NCBI RefSeq assembly: GCF_030704535.1
Contig: NC_081807.1
Location: forward strand, 4,443,001 to 4,507,000
DNA from: Vitis vinifera
Taxonomy: Eukaryota > Streptophyta > Magnoliopsida > Vitales > Vitaceae
Reading direction: 5' to 3'
DNA length: 64,000 bases
Shown here: positions 1-13,003 of the stretch, one piece after another
Layout of the letters: each line of letters opens with the position of its first letter
Numbering within the stretch: the stretch's first letter is position 1
The notes under the pieces: model-generated
What the model saw: the letters and a program-made list of their open reading frames with translations, nothing else
Told to the model about the DNA's origin: nothing
Database searches by the model: none
Translations under genes and position numbers: made by a program

Positions 1-187
1 TGCAAAAAGAATTACTCATAGATAGAAATTTATTACTACCCAAGAGGATGAAATTTGAGATGAGAAGCTGAGAAAGGAGAACACCCACTACACAGGCCAT
101 TCAAAGTGAGTTACACAACATAAATATACCCTAAAGCATTGGGCTAATTAGGGGACTCTCTGGCTCACATAGAGTATTATTTACTTT

Positions 188-2081
188 CTATGCTGCTTCA
201 TAACTATAGAGCTCGAAAGGTAGCCTTGGAACAATGGTGACCTCCAGTGGGGTTGCTTTGGGGGCAGTCAACCCAGGACTTTCAGTCATATCCACCGGTG
301 AATCTGCAACCGCTCCCAATTCAAAACCATGAAGCAGTCTGGCTAGCGTCAGATGCGTCAACTCCAGTGCAAATGAGATTCCTGGGCATACCCTTCTACC
401 TGAACCAAAGGGTAGAAGTTCATAATTTTTACCCCTAACATCCAAACCTGCATGCTTTGTCAGGAACCTCTCTGGTTGGAACTCCAAAGGGTCCAACCAG
501 ACTCTGGGGTCACGATGCAACTTCCAGAGATTAACCAAAAGGCGCGTCCCAGCTTGGATGTGAAAGCCAGCCACAGTGCAATCTTCCATGGCCTCATGTG
601 GCAGGGAAAGTGGCCCAGGAGGGTACAATCGTAATGTTTCCTTGACGATGGCTTGCAAGTAGACGAGGTTTTTTATATCTGATCCATCCACTTGGCGATG
701 CTTTCCCACATGGATTTCCAGCTCTGCTTGTGCTTTTTTTAGCGCATGGCGGTTGTTCAGTAGAAGAGAGAGGGCCCATGTAAGAGTGATAGATGTTGTG
801 TCATTGCCAGCTAATATGAGGTTCTGCAATCAACAAATGATGTCGACTTCAATATGTGATCAGGAAAAGTTTACTTATCAGTAGTGAAATACCATGTTTA
901 GCAGAATGATAAAACAAACCGTGAATAAGGAATCTAAGTGAAATTTGATCACCCCACCTGGTTTGTCATGATAAATACAGATGATAAAGCTATACTGGAT
1001 TTGATGAATGCTTGTAGAAATGCGAGGAGGGTTTAGGAAATTGGGCAGAAAAAGTTGCAGAAATTATGATAGTAGATGGTGGTTTTTTTTCTTTTCGTTT
1101 CATGCTCAGGTTATGGAAGTAGCAGGGACATACCGAGCAAGTGCCCTTAATGATGGTGTCAGGATCACGACCAGAGAATTGGCCATCATCTATGACAGAA
1201 AGCATGGCATGTATGAAGTCTTGCTCAGCCCCATTGTCGTTCGCAGAAAGCCTATTCTGGCGATGCTCCTCCACCCAGCTTCCAAGCACATAATCCACCT
1301 CCTTAGCTACTCTCTTCATTTCAGCGGTAAACCCTTTCATCGTGTCCAACCAGCCGAGAAAAGGGATGACATCCGAGACCATGAACAGCCCCAGTAGAAT
1401 AATGAAATCCTCAAAGGCCTTCTTGGCCCGTTTTGGCTCATCACCACAGGCATGGGTCCCAAAATACCGTTTCCCAGCAATTGCTCTCACCACTACGTTC
1501 AGTGCCAAGTTCCCAAATCTTTCCTTCATCTCCACCAAAGCGGGGCCGTCCTTGTTGCTTGCCCATTGCCCATAAAGCTCTTTTATTAAGATCTTGACTT
1601 CTGAGTCCTGGACATGCTTGTGCATCTCAAGCTGGCGGTTTGACAGCAGCTCAACCATGGCTAACTTCCGCACATCACGCCAGTATGGTCCATAAGGAGC
1701 AAAGACAAACGAGCCATGATCATAGCCTATGAGCTTTATTGCTAAGGATCTTGGTCGAGTTGCGAATACCTTGTCACTTGTAGTGTAACATTCCTTTGCT
1801 ACTTCCCAGCTACTAACCACCAATGTTTTTTTGAGGCCAAGACGAACGCAAAAGATGGGTCCATACTTATCAGCCATGTCTCCAAGTGTCCGATGTAGCA
1901 GCTTGTCTGCTCCTAGAAGATGAAGGTGACCGATAAGAGGCCATCGCCCGGACGGCTCTGGTGGCCTTTTGCCTCTCTTCTTGTTCCCTTTGGCATTAAG
2001 TACTGTTGCCAACAACAGACAGATTGTAGCAAGAAGAAGCCCAAAAACTGTGATATCTTGAGGGCGAAGGGAGAATCCCAT
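188..2081 (-). CDS. Cytochrome P450, CYP82 family (type A gene, complete)
   Basis: Two exons, 2081-1134 and 823-188, are joined by a phase-0 GT-AG intron and give 527 aa, the usual CYP82 length. The start is the ATG beginning MGFSLRPQD; an upstream in-frame Met lies in the promoter and is not shared by the paralogues. Visible parts: an N-terminal membrane anchor (about residues 10-30), a proline-rich hinge with RPPEPSG (39-45), the I-helix oxygen motif AGNDTT (321-326), the K-helix ExxR as ETLR (378-381), PERF (433-436), and the haem loop [10 protein letters not shown] (455-464, Cys 462). CYP82 enzymes are ER-bound monooxygenases that use NADPH-P450 reductase and act on specialised metabolites such as terpenoids, phenolics or alkaloids. 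The substrate here cannot be read from sequence; the N-terminal half recalls CYP82D-like grape proteins. All key residues are present, so it is probably functional. Confidence 0.9.
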
Positions 2082-2180
2082 GACTAGATTGTACCAGAGT
2101 GAAGAGAAAGAGGGTCGGAGAGAGAAAAATGGTTTTCTATATATTCTGTTTTCACAGTTTTCTCTGTTCAGAACAGAGAT

Positions 2181-2188
2181 ATTTATAC
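2181..2188 (-). promoter_or_regulatory. Candidate TATA box of the type A P450 gene
   Basis: TATAAAT on the minus strand lies about 100 bases upstream of the ATG at 2081. The same motif sits at a matching distance before the paralogous gene (about 40243-40250), which supports a conserved core promoter. The call rests on position and conservation only. Confidence 0.45.
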
Positions 2189-3513
2189 ATACCAGGTCAC
2201 ACTTTCTGTGAGTGCTTCTTAGATGTAAAAAAAATATATAAAACGGGATTACATAGAGAAAAAATATAAATAAAAGGTGATTACATTGAGAAAATTGACA
2301 GGTCGAATTCATGTTCCACACATGTGCCATCCTAATACGGAAACTGTAGACAGCTGTCGATGATATAAAATGTGAAAGCTCCTTCGAAGTCTTATATATG
2401 ATAGTTCTGAGTATGAAAAAACCCATCTCTTTGGCCAGTTGTTATGATGCATATTTGTTCATTGAAAATCACGTGGGAGTGTATCTAGCCCCACAGAAAT
2501 TGATAGGTCCAGTCAAAGATTCGTGTTTTACAACAATTGATTAAAAGTATTTGGGTTAAAAAAATGTCATATCCTTTATCCATGTTCATGAGCAATAAAT
2601 ACAAATCAATCTAACAAACTTTCAGCATATGTCGTTGAAACTAAAGGTCCTTAACACTAGCGAAAGCAAAAATCAATACATCAACTTTTATTCTTCTACC
2701 ACTACTTATGACTCATTCCAAACACGTGGTTATTAATTCCTCCTAATTCTTTGGCTAGAAGAGAATAGCAACTTAACTATGAAATGATCCCACAACGGCT
2801 TGAATGCATCCATGTGTTCATGCATGAAATTTTGGATTTATTTTGATGGCAAGTTGCGAACGTCGTGGCCATTCAAAGTCTTATCAGAAATGTGCATGAG
2901 ATTGGGTGGGAAAATCCTCTCTCTTTCGTGTCATACTTATCCATATCAGGAAACTGCAAACACAAATATTTATATAAAAAAGCTAAGTTTGTACAAGCTT
3001 CCAAATAAGACCATTCTGCTGGTGGAAAAAATATATATATATATATATATACAAATCCCAATTGTGTTTCCCCCTACACTGAGTTGACTTAAAACATGAG
3101 CTAGGCCCAACCCAAACAAGAAACTTTGAAGCAGAAGCAAGAAAAATTATCAAATCAAATAACAACACAAGCATCAACATATGAACTCTATTTGATCGAT
3201 GAAGATGATCATAATCAACTGATGTATAATCTTAAATAAGTCGGGGTATAGGCAACCAAGTAGACTCTGCATGAAGCAGCAGTAGAAAGATATTGAAGGT
3301 TTTGAGTTGACAAATCATTCAGAATGAGCTACACATGCATAACAAGAGCAGATTTAATCATATTCTCCTGAGTCCAAACATTTGTAGACGACACCGCCTG
3401 GGCTTGTGAGGGGAGTTTGTGAATTGGGCTGTAACTTCTTATGCCTAATTAATCACAATACAGCTTAGAAGATAACATTTGGAGTAGACTTTTCCGTCTT
3501 CATGCATGCTTGC
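2189..3513. other. Intergenic DNA between type A and type B P450 genes
   Basis: No gene is visible. The part up to about 2480 is shared with the flank of the paralogue at 40149-40540. The part from about 2970 to 3245 recurs at 25020-25288. A (TA)n microsatellite lies at about 3031-3050. The small ORFs here are AT-rich chance frames. Confidence 0.6.
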
Positions 3514-3601
3514 TTAATAACCGTAGAGCTCGGAAGGTAGCCTTGGGAAAACGGTGACATCTAACGGGGTTGCTCTGGGAAGAGTCACCCCTGAACCTTC
3601 A

Positions 3602-6600
3602 GGGAGTGTTTGGCACGTCGGAATAGAGAATGAGAATAATATTTTGTTTCCTTTCCTATTTCTTAGTGGAATGGAATGAATTTGATGATTCCATTTCTAG
3701 CATTTGGATAAACTTAGGAATGCAAGATTGGAATGATTATTTGTTTCCATTCAAATATTTGATAATGATAGGAATGGAAATGAAAAAGAAATAAATTTAC
3801 AATAATATCCTTACATATAATTTAAAATATTTTTTTTATTTTTACTTTTATTTAAAAAAAATAAAATTTGAGAGGTTTTTTGTTATTAAATAATAAGACT
3901 AAAATATATATATATATACTCAATAAATAAAAAATTAACCATAAAAAATCGTATAACCCTAATGCACAAATATTCAATTATTATTTTTATTAAAAATTTG
4001 AATAATTTGTCATGCTTAAATAGTTCTAAAATTATATTTTTCAAAAAAAAATTATTTATTATAATATTTAAATTCTCAAAGCTAGCAAATGTTTTTCCTA
4101 TTTTCAAAAGAGGAAATAAAAGAATTCAAATTTATTATTAAAAAACCAAAAGTTTTGTTTTTTTCTTTTTATTTTTTTCCTAACCATTAAAAATTTTCAA
4201 TATTATAAACACGTGAAATCGAAAAATCTTTTTCCAACCATTTCAATTTTTCTCTCCAGTTTCCATTAGTACAATAAATAAAAAATTAACCATAAAAAAT
4301 TGTATAACCCTAATGCACAAATATTCAATTATTATTTTTATTAAAAATTTGAATAATTTGTCATGCTTAAGTAGTTCTAAAATTATATTTTTCAAAAAAA
4401 AAATTATTTATTATAATATTTAAATTCTCAAAGCTAGCAAATGTTTTTCCTATTTTCAAAAGAGGAAATAAAAGAATTCAAATTTATTATTAAAAAACCA
4501 AAAGTTTTGTTTTTTTCTTTTTATTTTTTTCCTAACCATTAAAAATTTTCAATATTATAAACACGTGAAATCGAAAAATCTTTTTCCAACCATTTCAATT
4601 TTTCTCTCCAGTTTCCATTAATACAATAAATAAAAAATTAACCATAAAAAATTGTATAACCCTAATGCACAAATATTCAATTATTATTTTTATTAAAAAT
4701 TTGAATAATTTGTCATGCTTAAGTAGTTCTAAAATTATATTTTTCAAAAAAAAAATTATTTATTATAATATTTAAATTCTCAAAGCTAGCAAATGTTTTT
4801 CCTATTTTCAAAAGAGGAAATAAAAGAATTCAAATTTATTATTAAAAAACCAAAAGTTTTGTTTTTTTCTTTTTATTTTTTTCCTAACCATTAAAAATTT
4901 TCAATATTATAAACACGTGAAATCGAAAAATCTTTTTCCAACCATTTCAATTTTTCTCTCCAGTTTCCATTAGTACAATAAATAAAAAATTAACCATAAA
5001 AAATCGTATAACCCTAATGCACAAATATTCAATTATTATTTTTATTAAAAATTTGAATAATTTGTCATGCTTAAGTAGTTCTAAAATTATATTTTTCAAA
5101 AAAAAAATTATTTATTATAATATTTAAATTCTCAAAGCTAGCAAATGTTTTTCCTATTTTCAAAAGAGGAAATAAAAGAATTCAAATTTATTATTAAAAA
5201 ACCAAAAGTTTTGTTTTTTTCTTTTTATTTTTTTCCTAACCATTAAAAATTTTCAATATTATAAACACGTGAAATCGAAAAATCTTTTTCCAACCATTTC
5301 AATTTTTCTCTCCAGTTTCCATTAGTACAATAAATAAAAAATTAACCATAAAAAATCGTATAACCCTAATGCACAAATATTCAATTATTATTTTTATTAA
5401 AAATTTGAATAATTTGTCATGCTTAAGTAGTTCTAAAATTATATTTTTCAAAAAAAAATTATTTATTATAATATTTAAATTCTCAAAGCTAGCAAATGTT
5501 TTTCCTATTTTCAAAAGAGGAAATAAAAGAATTCAAATTTATTATTAAAAAACCAAAAGTTTTGTTTTTTTCTTTTTATTTTTTTCCTAACCATTAAAAA
5601 TTTTCAATATTATAAACACGTGAAATCGAAAAATCTTTTTCCAACCATTTCAATTTTTCTCTCCAGTTTCCATTAATACAATAAATAAAAAATTAACCAT
5701 AAAAAATTGTATAACCCTAATGCACAAATATTCAATTATTATTTTTATTAAAAATTTGAATAATTTGTCATGCTTAAGTAGTTCTAAAATTATATTTTTC
5801 AAAAAAAAAATTATTTATTATAATATTTAAATTCTAAAAGCTAGCAAATGTTTTTCCTATTTTCAAAAGAGGAAATAAAAGAATTCAAATTTATTATTAA
5901 AAAACCAAAAGTTTTGTTTTTTTCTTTTTATTTTTTTCCTAACCATTAAAAATTTTCAATATTATAAACACGTGAAATCGAAAAATCTTTTTCCAACCAT
6001 TTCAATTTTTCTCTCCAGTTTCCGTTAGTACAATAAATAAAAAATTAACCATAAAAAATCGTATAACCCTAATGCACAAATATTCAATTATTATTTTTAT
6101 TAAAAATTTGAATAATTTGTCATGCTTAAGTAGTTCTAAAATTATATTTTTCAAAAAAAATTATTTATTATAATATTTAAATTCTCAAAGCTAGCAAATG
6201 TTTTTCCTATTTTCAAAAGAGGAAATAAAAGAATTCAAATTTATTATTAAAAAACCAAAAGTTTTGTTTTTTTCTTTTTATTTTTTTCCTAACCATTAAA
6301 AATTTTCAATATTATAAACACGTGAAATCGAAAAATCTTTTTCCAACCATTTCAATTTTTCTCTCCAGTTTCCATTAATACAATAAATAAAAAATTAACC
6401 ATAAAAAATTGTATAACCCTAATGCACAAATATTCAATTATTATTTTTATTAAAAATTTGAATAATTTGTCATGCTTAAGTAGTTCTAAAATTATATTTT
6501 TCAAAAAAAAAATTATTTATTATAATATTTAAATTCTAAAAGCTAGCAAATGTTTTTCCTATTTTCAAAAAAGGAAATAAAAGAATTCAAATTTATTATT

Positions 6601-9600
6601 AAAAAACCAAAAGTTTTGTTTTTTTCTTTTTATTTTTTTCCTAACCATTAAAAATTTTCAATATTATAAACACGTGAAATCGAAAAATCTTTTTCCAACC
6701 ATTTCAATTTTTCTCTCCAGTTTCCATTAGTACAATAAATAAAAAATTAACCATAAAAAATCGTATAACCCTAATGCACAAATATTCAATTATTATTTTT
6801 ATTAAAAATTTGAATAATTTGTCATGCTTAAGTAGTTCTAAAATTATATTTTTCAAAAAAAATTATTTATTATAATATTTAAATTCTCAAAGCTAGCAAA
6901 TGTTTTTCCTATTTTCAAAAGAGGAAATAAAAGAATTCAAATTTATTATTAAAAAACCAAAAGTTTTGTTTTTTTCTTTTTATTTTTTTCCTAACCATTA
7001 AAAATTTTCAATATTATAAACACGTGAAATCGAAAAATCTTTTTCCAACCATTTCAATTTTTCTCTCCAGTTTCCATTAATACAATAAATAAAAAATTAA
7101 CCATAAAAAATTGTATAACCCTAATGCACAAATATTCAATTATTATTTTTATTAAAAATTTGAATAATTTGTCATGCTTAAGTAGTTCTAAAATTATATT
7201 TTTCAAAAAAAAAATTATTTATTATAATATTTAAATTCTAAAAGCTAGCAAATGTTTTTCCTATTTTCAAAAGAGGAAATAAAAGAATTCAAATTTATTA
7301 TTAAAAAACCAAAAGTTTTGTTTTTTTCTTTTTATTTTTTTCCTAACCATTAAAAATTTTCAATATTATAAACACGTGAAATCGAAAAATCTTTTTCCAA
7401 CCATTTCAATTTTTCTCTCCAGTTTCCATTAGTACAATAAATAAAAAATTAACCATAAAAAATCGTATAACCCTAATGCACAAATATTCAATTATTATTT
7501 TTATTAAAAATTTGAATAATTTGTCATGCTTAAGTAGTTCTAAAATTATATTTTTCAAAAAAAATTATTTATTATAATATTTAAATTCTCAAAGCTAGCA
7601 AATGTTTTTCCTATTTTCAAAAGAGGAAATAAAAGAATTCAAATTTATTATTAAAAAACCAAAAGTTTTGTTTTTTTCTTTTTATTTTTTTCCTAACCAT
7701 TAAAAATTTTCAATATTATAAACACGTGAAATCGAAAAATCTTTTTCCAACCATTTCAATTTTTCTCTCCAGTTTCCATTAATACAATAAATAAAAAATT
7801 AACCATAAAAAATTGTATAACCCTAATGCACAAATATTCAATTATTATTTTTATTAAAAATTTGAATAATTTGTCATGCTTAAGTAGTTCTAAAATTATA
7901 TTTTTCAAAAAAAAAATTATTTATTATAATATTTAAATTCTAAAAGCTAGCAAATGTTTTTCCTATTTTCAAAAGAGGAAATAAAAGAATTCAAATTTAT
8001 TATTAAAAAACCAAAAGTTTTGTTTTTTTCTTTTTATTTTTTTCCTAATCATTAAAAATTTTCAATATTATAAACACGTGAAATCGAAAAATCTTTTTCC
8101 AACCATTTCAATTTTTCTCTCCAGTTTCCATTAGTACAATAAATAAAAAATTAACCATAAAAAATCGTATAACCCTAATGCACAAATATTCAATTATTAT
8201 TTTTATTAAAAATTTGAATAATTTGTCATGCTTAAGTAGTTCTAAAATTATATTTTTCAAAAAAAAATTATTTATTATAATATTTAAATTCTCAAAGCTA
8301 GCAAATGTTTTTCCTATTTTCAAAAGAGGAAATAAAAGAATTCAAATTTATTATTAAAAAACCAAAAGTTTTGTTTTTTTCTTTTTATTTTTTTCCTAAC
8401 CATTAAAAATTTTCAATATTATAAACACGTGAAATCGAAAAATCTTTTTCCAACCATTTCAATTTTTCTCTCCAGTTTCCATTAATACAATAAATAAAAA
8501 ATTAACCATAAAAAATTGTATAACCCTAATGCACAAATATTCAATTATTATTTTTATTAAAAATTTGAATAATTTGTCATGCTTAAGTAGTTCTAAAATT
8601 ATATTTTTCAAAAAAAAAATTATTTATTATAATATTTAAATTCTCAAAGCTAGCAAATGTTTTTCCTATTTTCAAAAGAGGAAATAAAAGAATTCAAATT
8701 TATTATTAAAAAACCAAAAGTTTTGTTTTTTTCTTTTTATTTTTTTCCTAACCATTAAAAATTTTCAATATTATAAACACGTGAAATCGAAAAATCTTTT
8801 TCCAACCATTTCAATTTTTCTCTCCAATTTCCATTAATACAATAAATAAAAAATTAACCATAAAAAATTGTATAACCCTAATGCACAAATATTCAATTAT
8901 TATTTTTATTAAAAATTTGAATAATTTGTCATGCTTAAGTAGTTCTAAAATTATATTTTTCAAAAAAAAAATTATTTATTATAATATTTAATTTCTCAAA
9001 GCTAGCAAATGTTTTTCCTATTTTCAAAAGAGGAAATAAAAGAATTCAAATTTATTATTAAAAAACCAAAAGTTTTGTTTTTTTCTTTTTATTTTTTTCC
9101 TAACCATTAAAAATTTTCAATATTATAAACACGTGAAATCGAAAAATCTTTTTCCAACCATTTCAATTTTTCTCTCCAATTTCCATTAGTACAACAAATA
9201 AAAAATTAACCATAAAAAATCGTATAACCCTAATGCACAAATATTCAATTATTATTTTTATTAAAAATTTGAATAATTTGTCTTGCTTAAGTAGTTCTAA
9301 AATTATATTTTTCAAAAAAAAATTATTTATTATAATATTTAAATTCTCAAAGCTAGCAAATGTTTTTCCTATTTTCAAAAGAGGAAATAAAAGAATTCAA
9401 ATTTATTATTAAAAAACCAAAAGTTTTGTTTTTTTCTTTTTATTTTTTTCCTAACCATTAAAAATTTTCAATATTATAAACACGTGAAATCGAAAAATCT
9501 TTTTCCAACCATTTCAATTTTTCTCTCCAGTTTCCATTAATACAATAAATAAAAAATTAACCATAAAAAATTGTATAACCCTAATGCACAAATATTCAAT

Positions 9601-11589
9601 TATTATTTTTATTAAAAATTTGAATAATTTGTCATGCTTAAGTAGTTCTAAAATTATATTTTTAAAAAAAAAATTATTTATTATAATATTTAAATTCTCA
9701 AAGCTAGCAAATGTTTTTCCTATTTTCAAAAGAGGAAATAAAAGAATTCAAATTTATTATTAAAAAACCAAAAGTTTTGTTTTTTTCTTTTTATTTTTTT
9801 CCTAACCATTAAAAATTTTCAATATTATAAACACGTGAAATCGAAAAATCTTTTTCCAACCATTTCAATTTTTCTCTCCAGTTTCCATTAATACAATAAA
9901 TAAAAAATTAACCATAAAAAATTGTATAACCCTAATGCACAAATATTCAATTATTATTTTTATTAAAAATTTGAATAATTTGTCATGCTTAAGTAGTTCT
10001 AAAATTATATTTTTCAAAAAAAAAATTATTTATTATAATATTTAATTTCTCAAAGCTAGCAAATGTTTTTCCTATTTTCAAAAGAGGAAATAAAAGAATT
10101 CAAATTTATTATTAAAAAACCAAAAGTTTTGTTTTTTTCTTTTTATTTTTTTCCTAACCATTAAAAATTTTCAATATTATAAACACGTGAAATCGAAAAA
10201 TCTTTTTCCAACCATTTCAATTTTTCTCTCCAGTTTCCATTAGTACAATAAATAAAAAATTAACCATAAAAAATCGTATAACCCTAATGCACAAATATTC
10301 AATTATTATTTTTATTAAAAATTTGAATAATTTGTCATGCTTAAGTAGTTCTAAAATTATATTTTTCAAAAAAAAATTATTTATTATAATATTTAAATTC
10401 TCAAAGCTAGCAAATGTTTTTCCTATTTTCAAAAGAGGAAATAAAAGAATTCAAATTTATTATTAAAAAACCAAAAGTTTTGTTTTTTTCTTTTTATTTT
10501 TTTCCTAACCATTAAAAATTTTCAATATTATAAACACGTGAAATCGAAAAATCTTTTTCCAACCATTTCAATTTTTCTCTCCAGTTTCCATTAATACAAT
10601 AAATAAAAAATTAACCATAAAAAATTGTATAACCCTAATGCACAAATATTCAATTATTATTTTTATTAAAAATTTGAATAATTTGTCATGCTTAAGTAGT
10701 TCTAAAATTATATTTTTCAAAAAAAAAATTATTTATTATAATATTTAAATTCTCAAAGCTAGCAAATGTTTTTCCTATTTTCAAAAGAGGAAATAAAAGA
10801 ATTCAAATTTATTATTAAAAAACCAAAAGTTTTGTTTTTTTCTTTTTATTTTTTTCCTAACCATTAAAATTTTTCAATATTATAAACACGTGAAATCGAA
10901 AAATCTTTTTCCAACCATTTCAATTTTTCTCTCCAGTTTCCATTAATACAAGATAAAGAAACATCAAAGATTCCAAACATAAATTAATAAATAAAAAATT
11001 AATCGATTTATAGAGAAAGAATAAACACATATAAAGAAGTAGAAGAAGAAAGAGAAAATAAAGTAAACCTGATCGAAGATGTAGAAGGGAGTTTTTAGAA
11101 CCTAGTTGTAGCAAACAATGAAGAATCTTAGATCCAACAATCAAAATGAACATCCAAAACCCTATAAATTAGAAATTGATTTTTTTTTTTTTAAATATCG
11201 TGGAAGGTTTAATTGATTCAATTTGGAAGAATCACTTCTTGCAGAGAATTGGATGATGAGTGGGTCTCTAGCTTTGCAAAGAAGATAAGAAGTGGATGAT
11301 GAATGGATTTCTACCTTTACAAAGAAGATAAACATCGGGTTTGAAAAACAAGATAAGAGGGTAAAATAGTAATTTAGGTTATTTTATATTATCAAATAGG
11401 TTTAATAAATCAGAATACCACCTACTTTTAATGAATGCAAATCCGACTCATAAGTTGGATTTGATTTCTGCCGGAATAATTTTTTATTTCATTTCTGCCT
11501 TCTTAACATTTATCCAAACATAGGAATAAGGGAGAAAAGGAATGAGATGTCTATTCCCACTCCCTATTCCTGTGTACCAAACACCCCCC
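3602..11589. mobile_element. Harbinger/Tourist-like non-autonomous element with an internal satellite array
   Basis: The element is 7,988 bp and is flanked by a 3-bp duplication TCA (3599-3601 and 11590-11592) that splits the P450 reading frame exactly; removing it restores the paralogous order. The ends are inverted copies: GGGAGTGTTTGG on the left, and on the right the complement of GGGGGGTGTTTGG followed by similar subterminal sequence (GGAATAG, GAGAATGAGAATA). The GGN2-3GTGTTTGG end with a 3-bp target duplication fits the PIF/Harbinger superfamily of DNA transposons and its Tourist MITEs. No transposase frame is present, so it would have moved in trans. Unique arms of about 320 and 640 bp flank the array. 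Most elements of this kind are a few hundred bp long; here the size comes from the repeat. Confidence 0.75.
3921..10950. repeat. ~351-bp tandem satellite, 20 copies
   Basis: Twenty head-to-tail copies follow each other at 351-352 bp. The start motif AATAAATAAAAAATTAACC recurs at about 3922, 4273, 4624, 4976, 5329, 5680, 6031, 6382, 6733, 7084, 7435, 7786, 8138, 8489, 8840, 9191, 9543, 9894, 10246 and 10598. Copies differ mainly by a few SNPs and by the length of one A-run. Each unit is very AT-rich and includes ATAACCCTAATGCAC, GCTAGCAAATG and AAACACGTGAAATCG. Diagnostic SNPs (TCGTATAAC or TTGTATAAC, CTCAAAGC or CTAAAAGC, TTAAATT or TTAATTT) show a higher-order order. The 71-codon minus-strand frames seen in several units are by-products of the repeat. 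Confidence 0.95.
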
Positions 11590-12793
11590 TCAGTCCTATC
11601 CACTGGTAAATCCGCAACCACTCCCAATTCAAAACCATGAAGCAGTCTGGCTAGTGTCAGATGCACGACCTCAAGCGCAAATGAGATTCCTGGGCATACC
11701 CTTCTGCCTGACCCAAATGGCAGAAATTCAAAATTTCGACCCCTAACATCCAAATCCACATGCTTCGTTAGAAACCTCTCAGGTTGGAACTCCAAAGGAT
11801 CCGACCAAATTCTGGGGTCCCTGTGCAACTTCCAGAGGTTAACCAAAAGGCGCGTCCCAGCTTGGATGTGGAAGCCTGCCACGGTGCAATCCTCCATGGC
11901 CTCACGTGGCACTGAAAGCGGTGCAGCAGGGTACAGTCGTAATTAAGGTTTCCTTGATGATGGCTTGCAAGTAGACTAGGTTCTTTATGTCTGACTCATC
12001 CACTTGGCGATGCTTTCCCACTTTGATGTCTAACTCATCTTGTGCTCTTTTTAGAGTGCTGGGATTGTTCATTAGCGGACAGAGGGCACAGGTCAGTGTG
12101 ATCACTGTTGAATCAAAGCCGCCTATATAAGAGTCTACATCAACATTACATCCATGTTGGTCTTTTGAGCCGGTGATATGGCTCCTTTGATCAGTATGTG
12201 TTAAAAAATAGTGAGTCTAGCTGTCGGTAGAACAATTTAAAAGTTTATCATAGTTTTCATTATTCCCAGAAAATTTGTCAAAGAAAGTTGAGAGTTAATA
12301 ATCAGTCCTGAAATAGCAAGTATAACAGGACAAAACAAATCATGATGGAGGTTTGCTGTTTCCATACAGAAGTGTGTGGAGGTTTATGGAATTTGACCAA
12401 GGAAAGTAGAAGAAACATACCAAGCAAGTAGCCTTAATGACGGTGTCATGGTCATGATCAGAGAACTGACCATCCTCAATAACAGACAGCATGACATGGA
12501 TGAAGTCTTGCACAGCCTCGTTCACGCTTCCAGAGAACCTCTTCCGGCGATGCTCCTCCACCCAGCTTCCCAGCACCTGATCCACCTCCCTAGCTATTCT
12601 CTTCATTTTTGCCGTATATCCTCTCACAGTCTCCAACCAGCCAAGGGAGGGAATTGCATCAGAAACCATAAATATCCTCGACAGATATAACAAATCTTCA
12701 AGGGCCTTCCGGCACCGTCTTGACTCATAGTCATTTGTAACGGTGCCAAAATACCGTTTCCCACCTACTTCGCTCACCATTACATTTGTTGCC

Positions 12794-13003
12794 TGTTGGA
12801 AAGTCAATCTTCCTAAATCTTCCATATTAAGAATAGATGATCTGTATGTGTTAGTTTTCCTATTGTAATTCCTGACTTATAGCTGGATAGTCTAGAATAT
12901 GGTAAGCTGATTCCTGACTTGTAGAAAAAGATCTCAAACCTCCTTATATAAATACACACTTCAACATCAATAATATTAATTCAGCCAATTCTTCTTCTTT
13001 TCA
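12794..13003 (+). repeat. 5' LTR of the copia element
   Basis: A 210-bp direct repeat with TG...CA ends. It contains a candidate TATA motif in CTTATATAAATAC near its 3' third and is followed at once by the primer-binding site. Confidence 0.92.

Noticed and set aside
990-2426. A 478-codon single-frame reading of the type A exon 1 with an upstream Met
   Set aside because: The N-terminal extension is promoter/leader sequence and the C-terminal part runs into the intron after the GTATGT donor. Paralogues support a start at 2081 and an exon end at 1134.
3886-10432. Repeated 71-codon minus-strand frames (MKIGKTFASFENLN...) in the satellite
   Set aside because: They arise because the 351-bp unit happens to lack stops in that frame. 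Many copies lose the frame through A-run length changes, composition is Lys/Ile/Asn/Phe-rich as expected from AT-rich DNA, and no start context or homologue is apparent.
3921-10950. CRISPR-like array
   Set aside because: Units are contiguous 351-bp tandem copies without unique spacers, in plant DNA.
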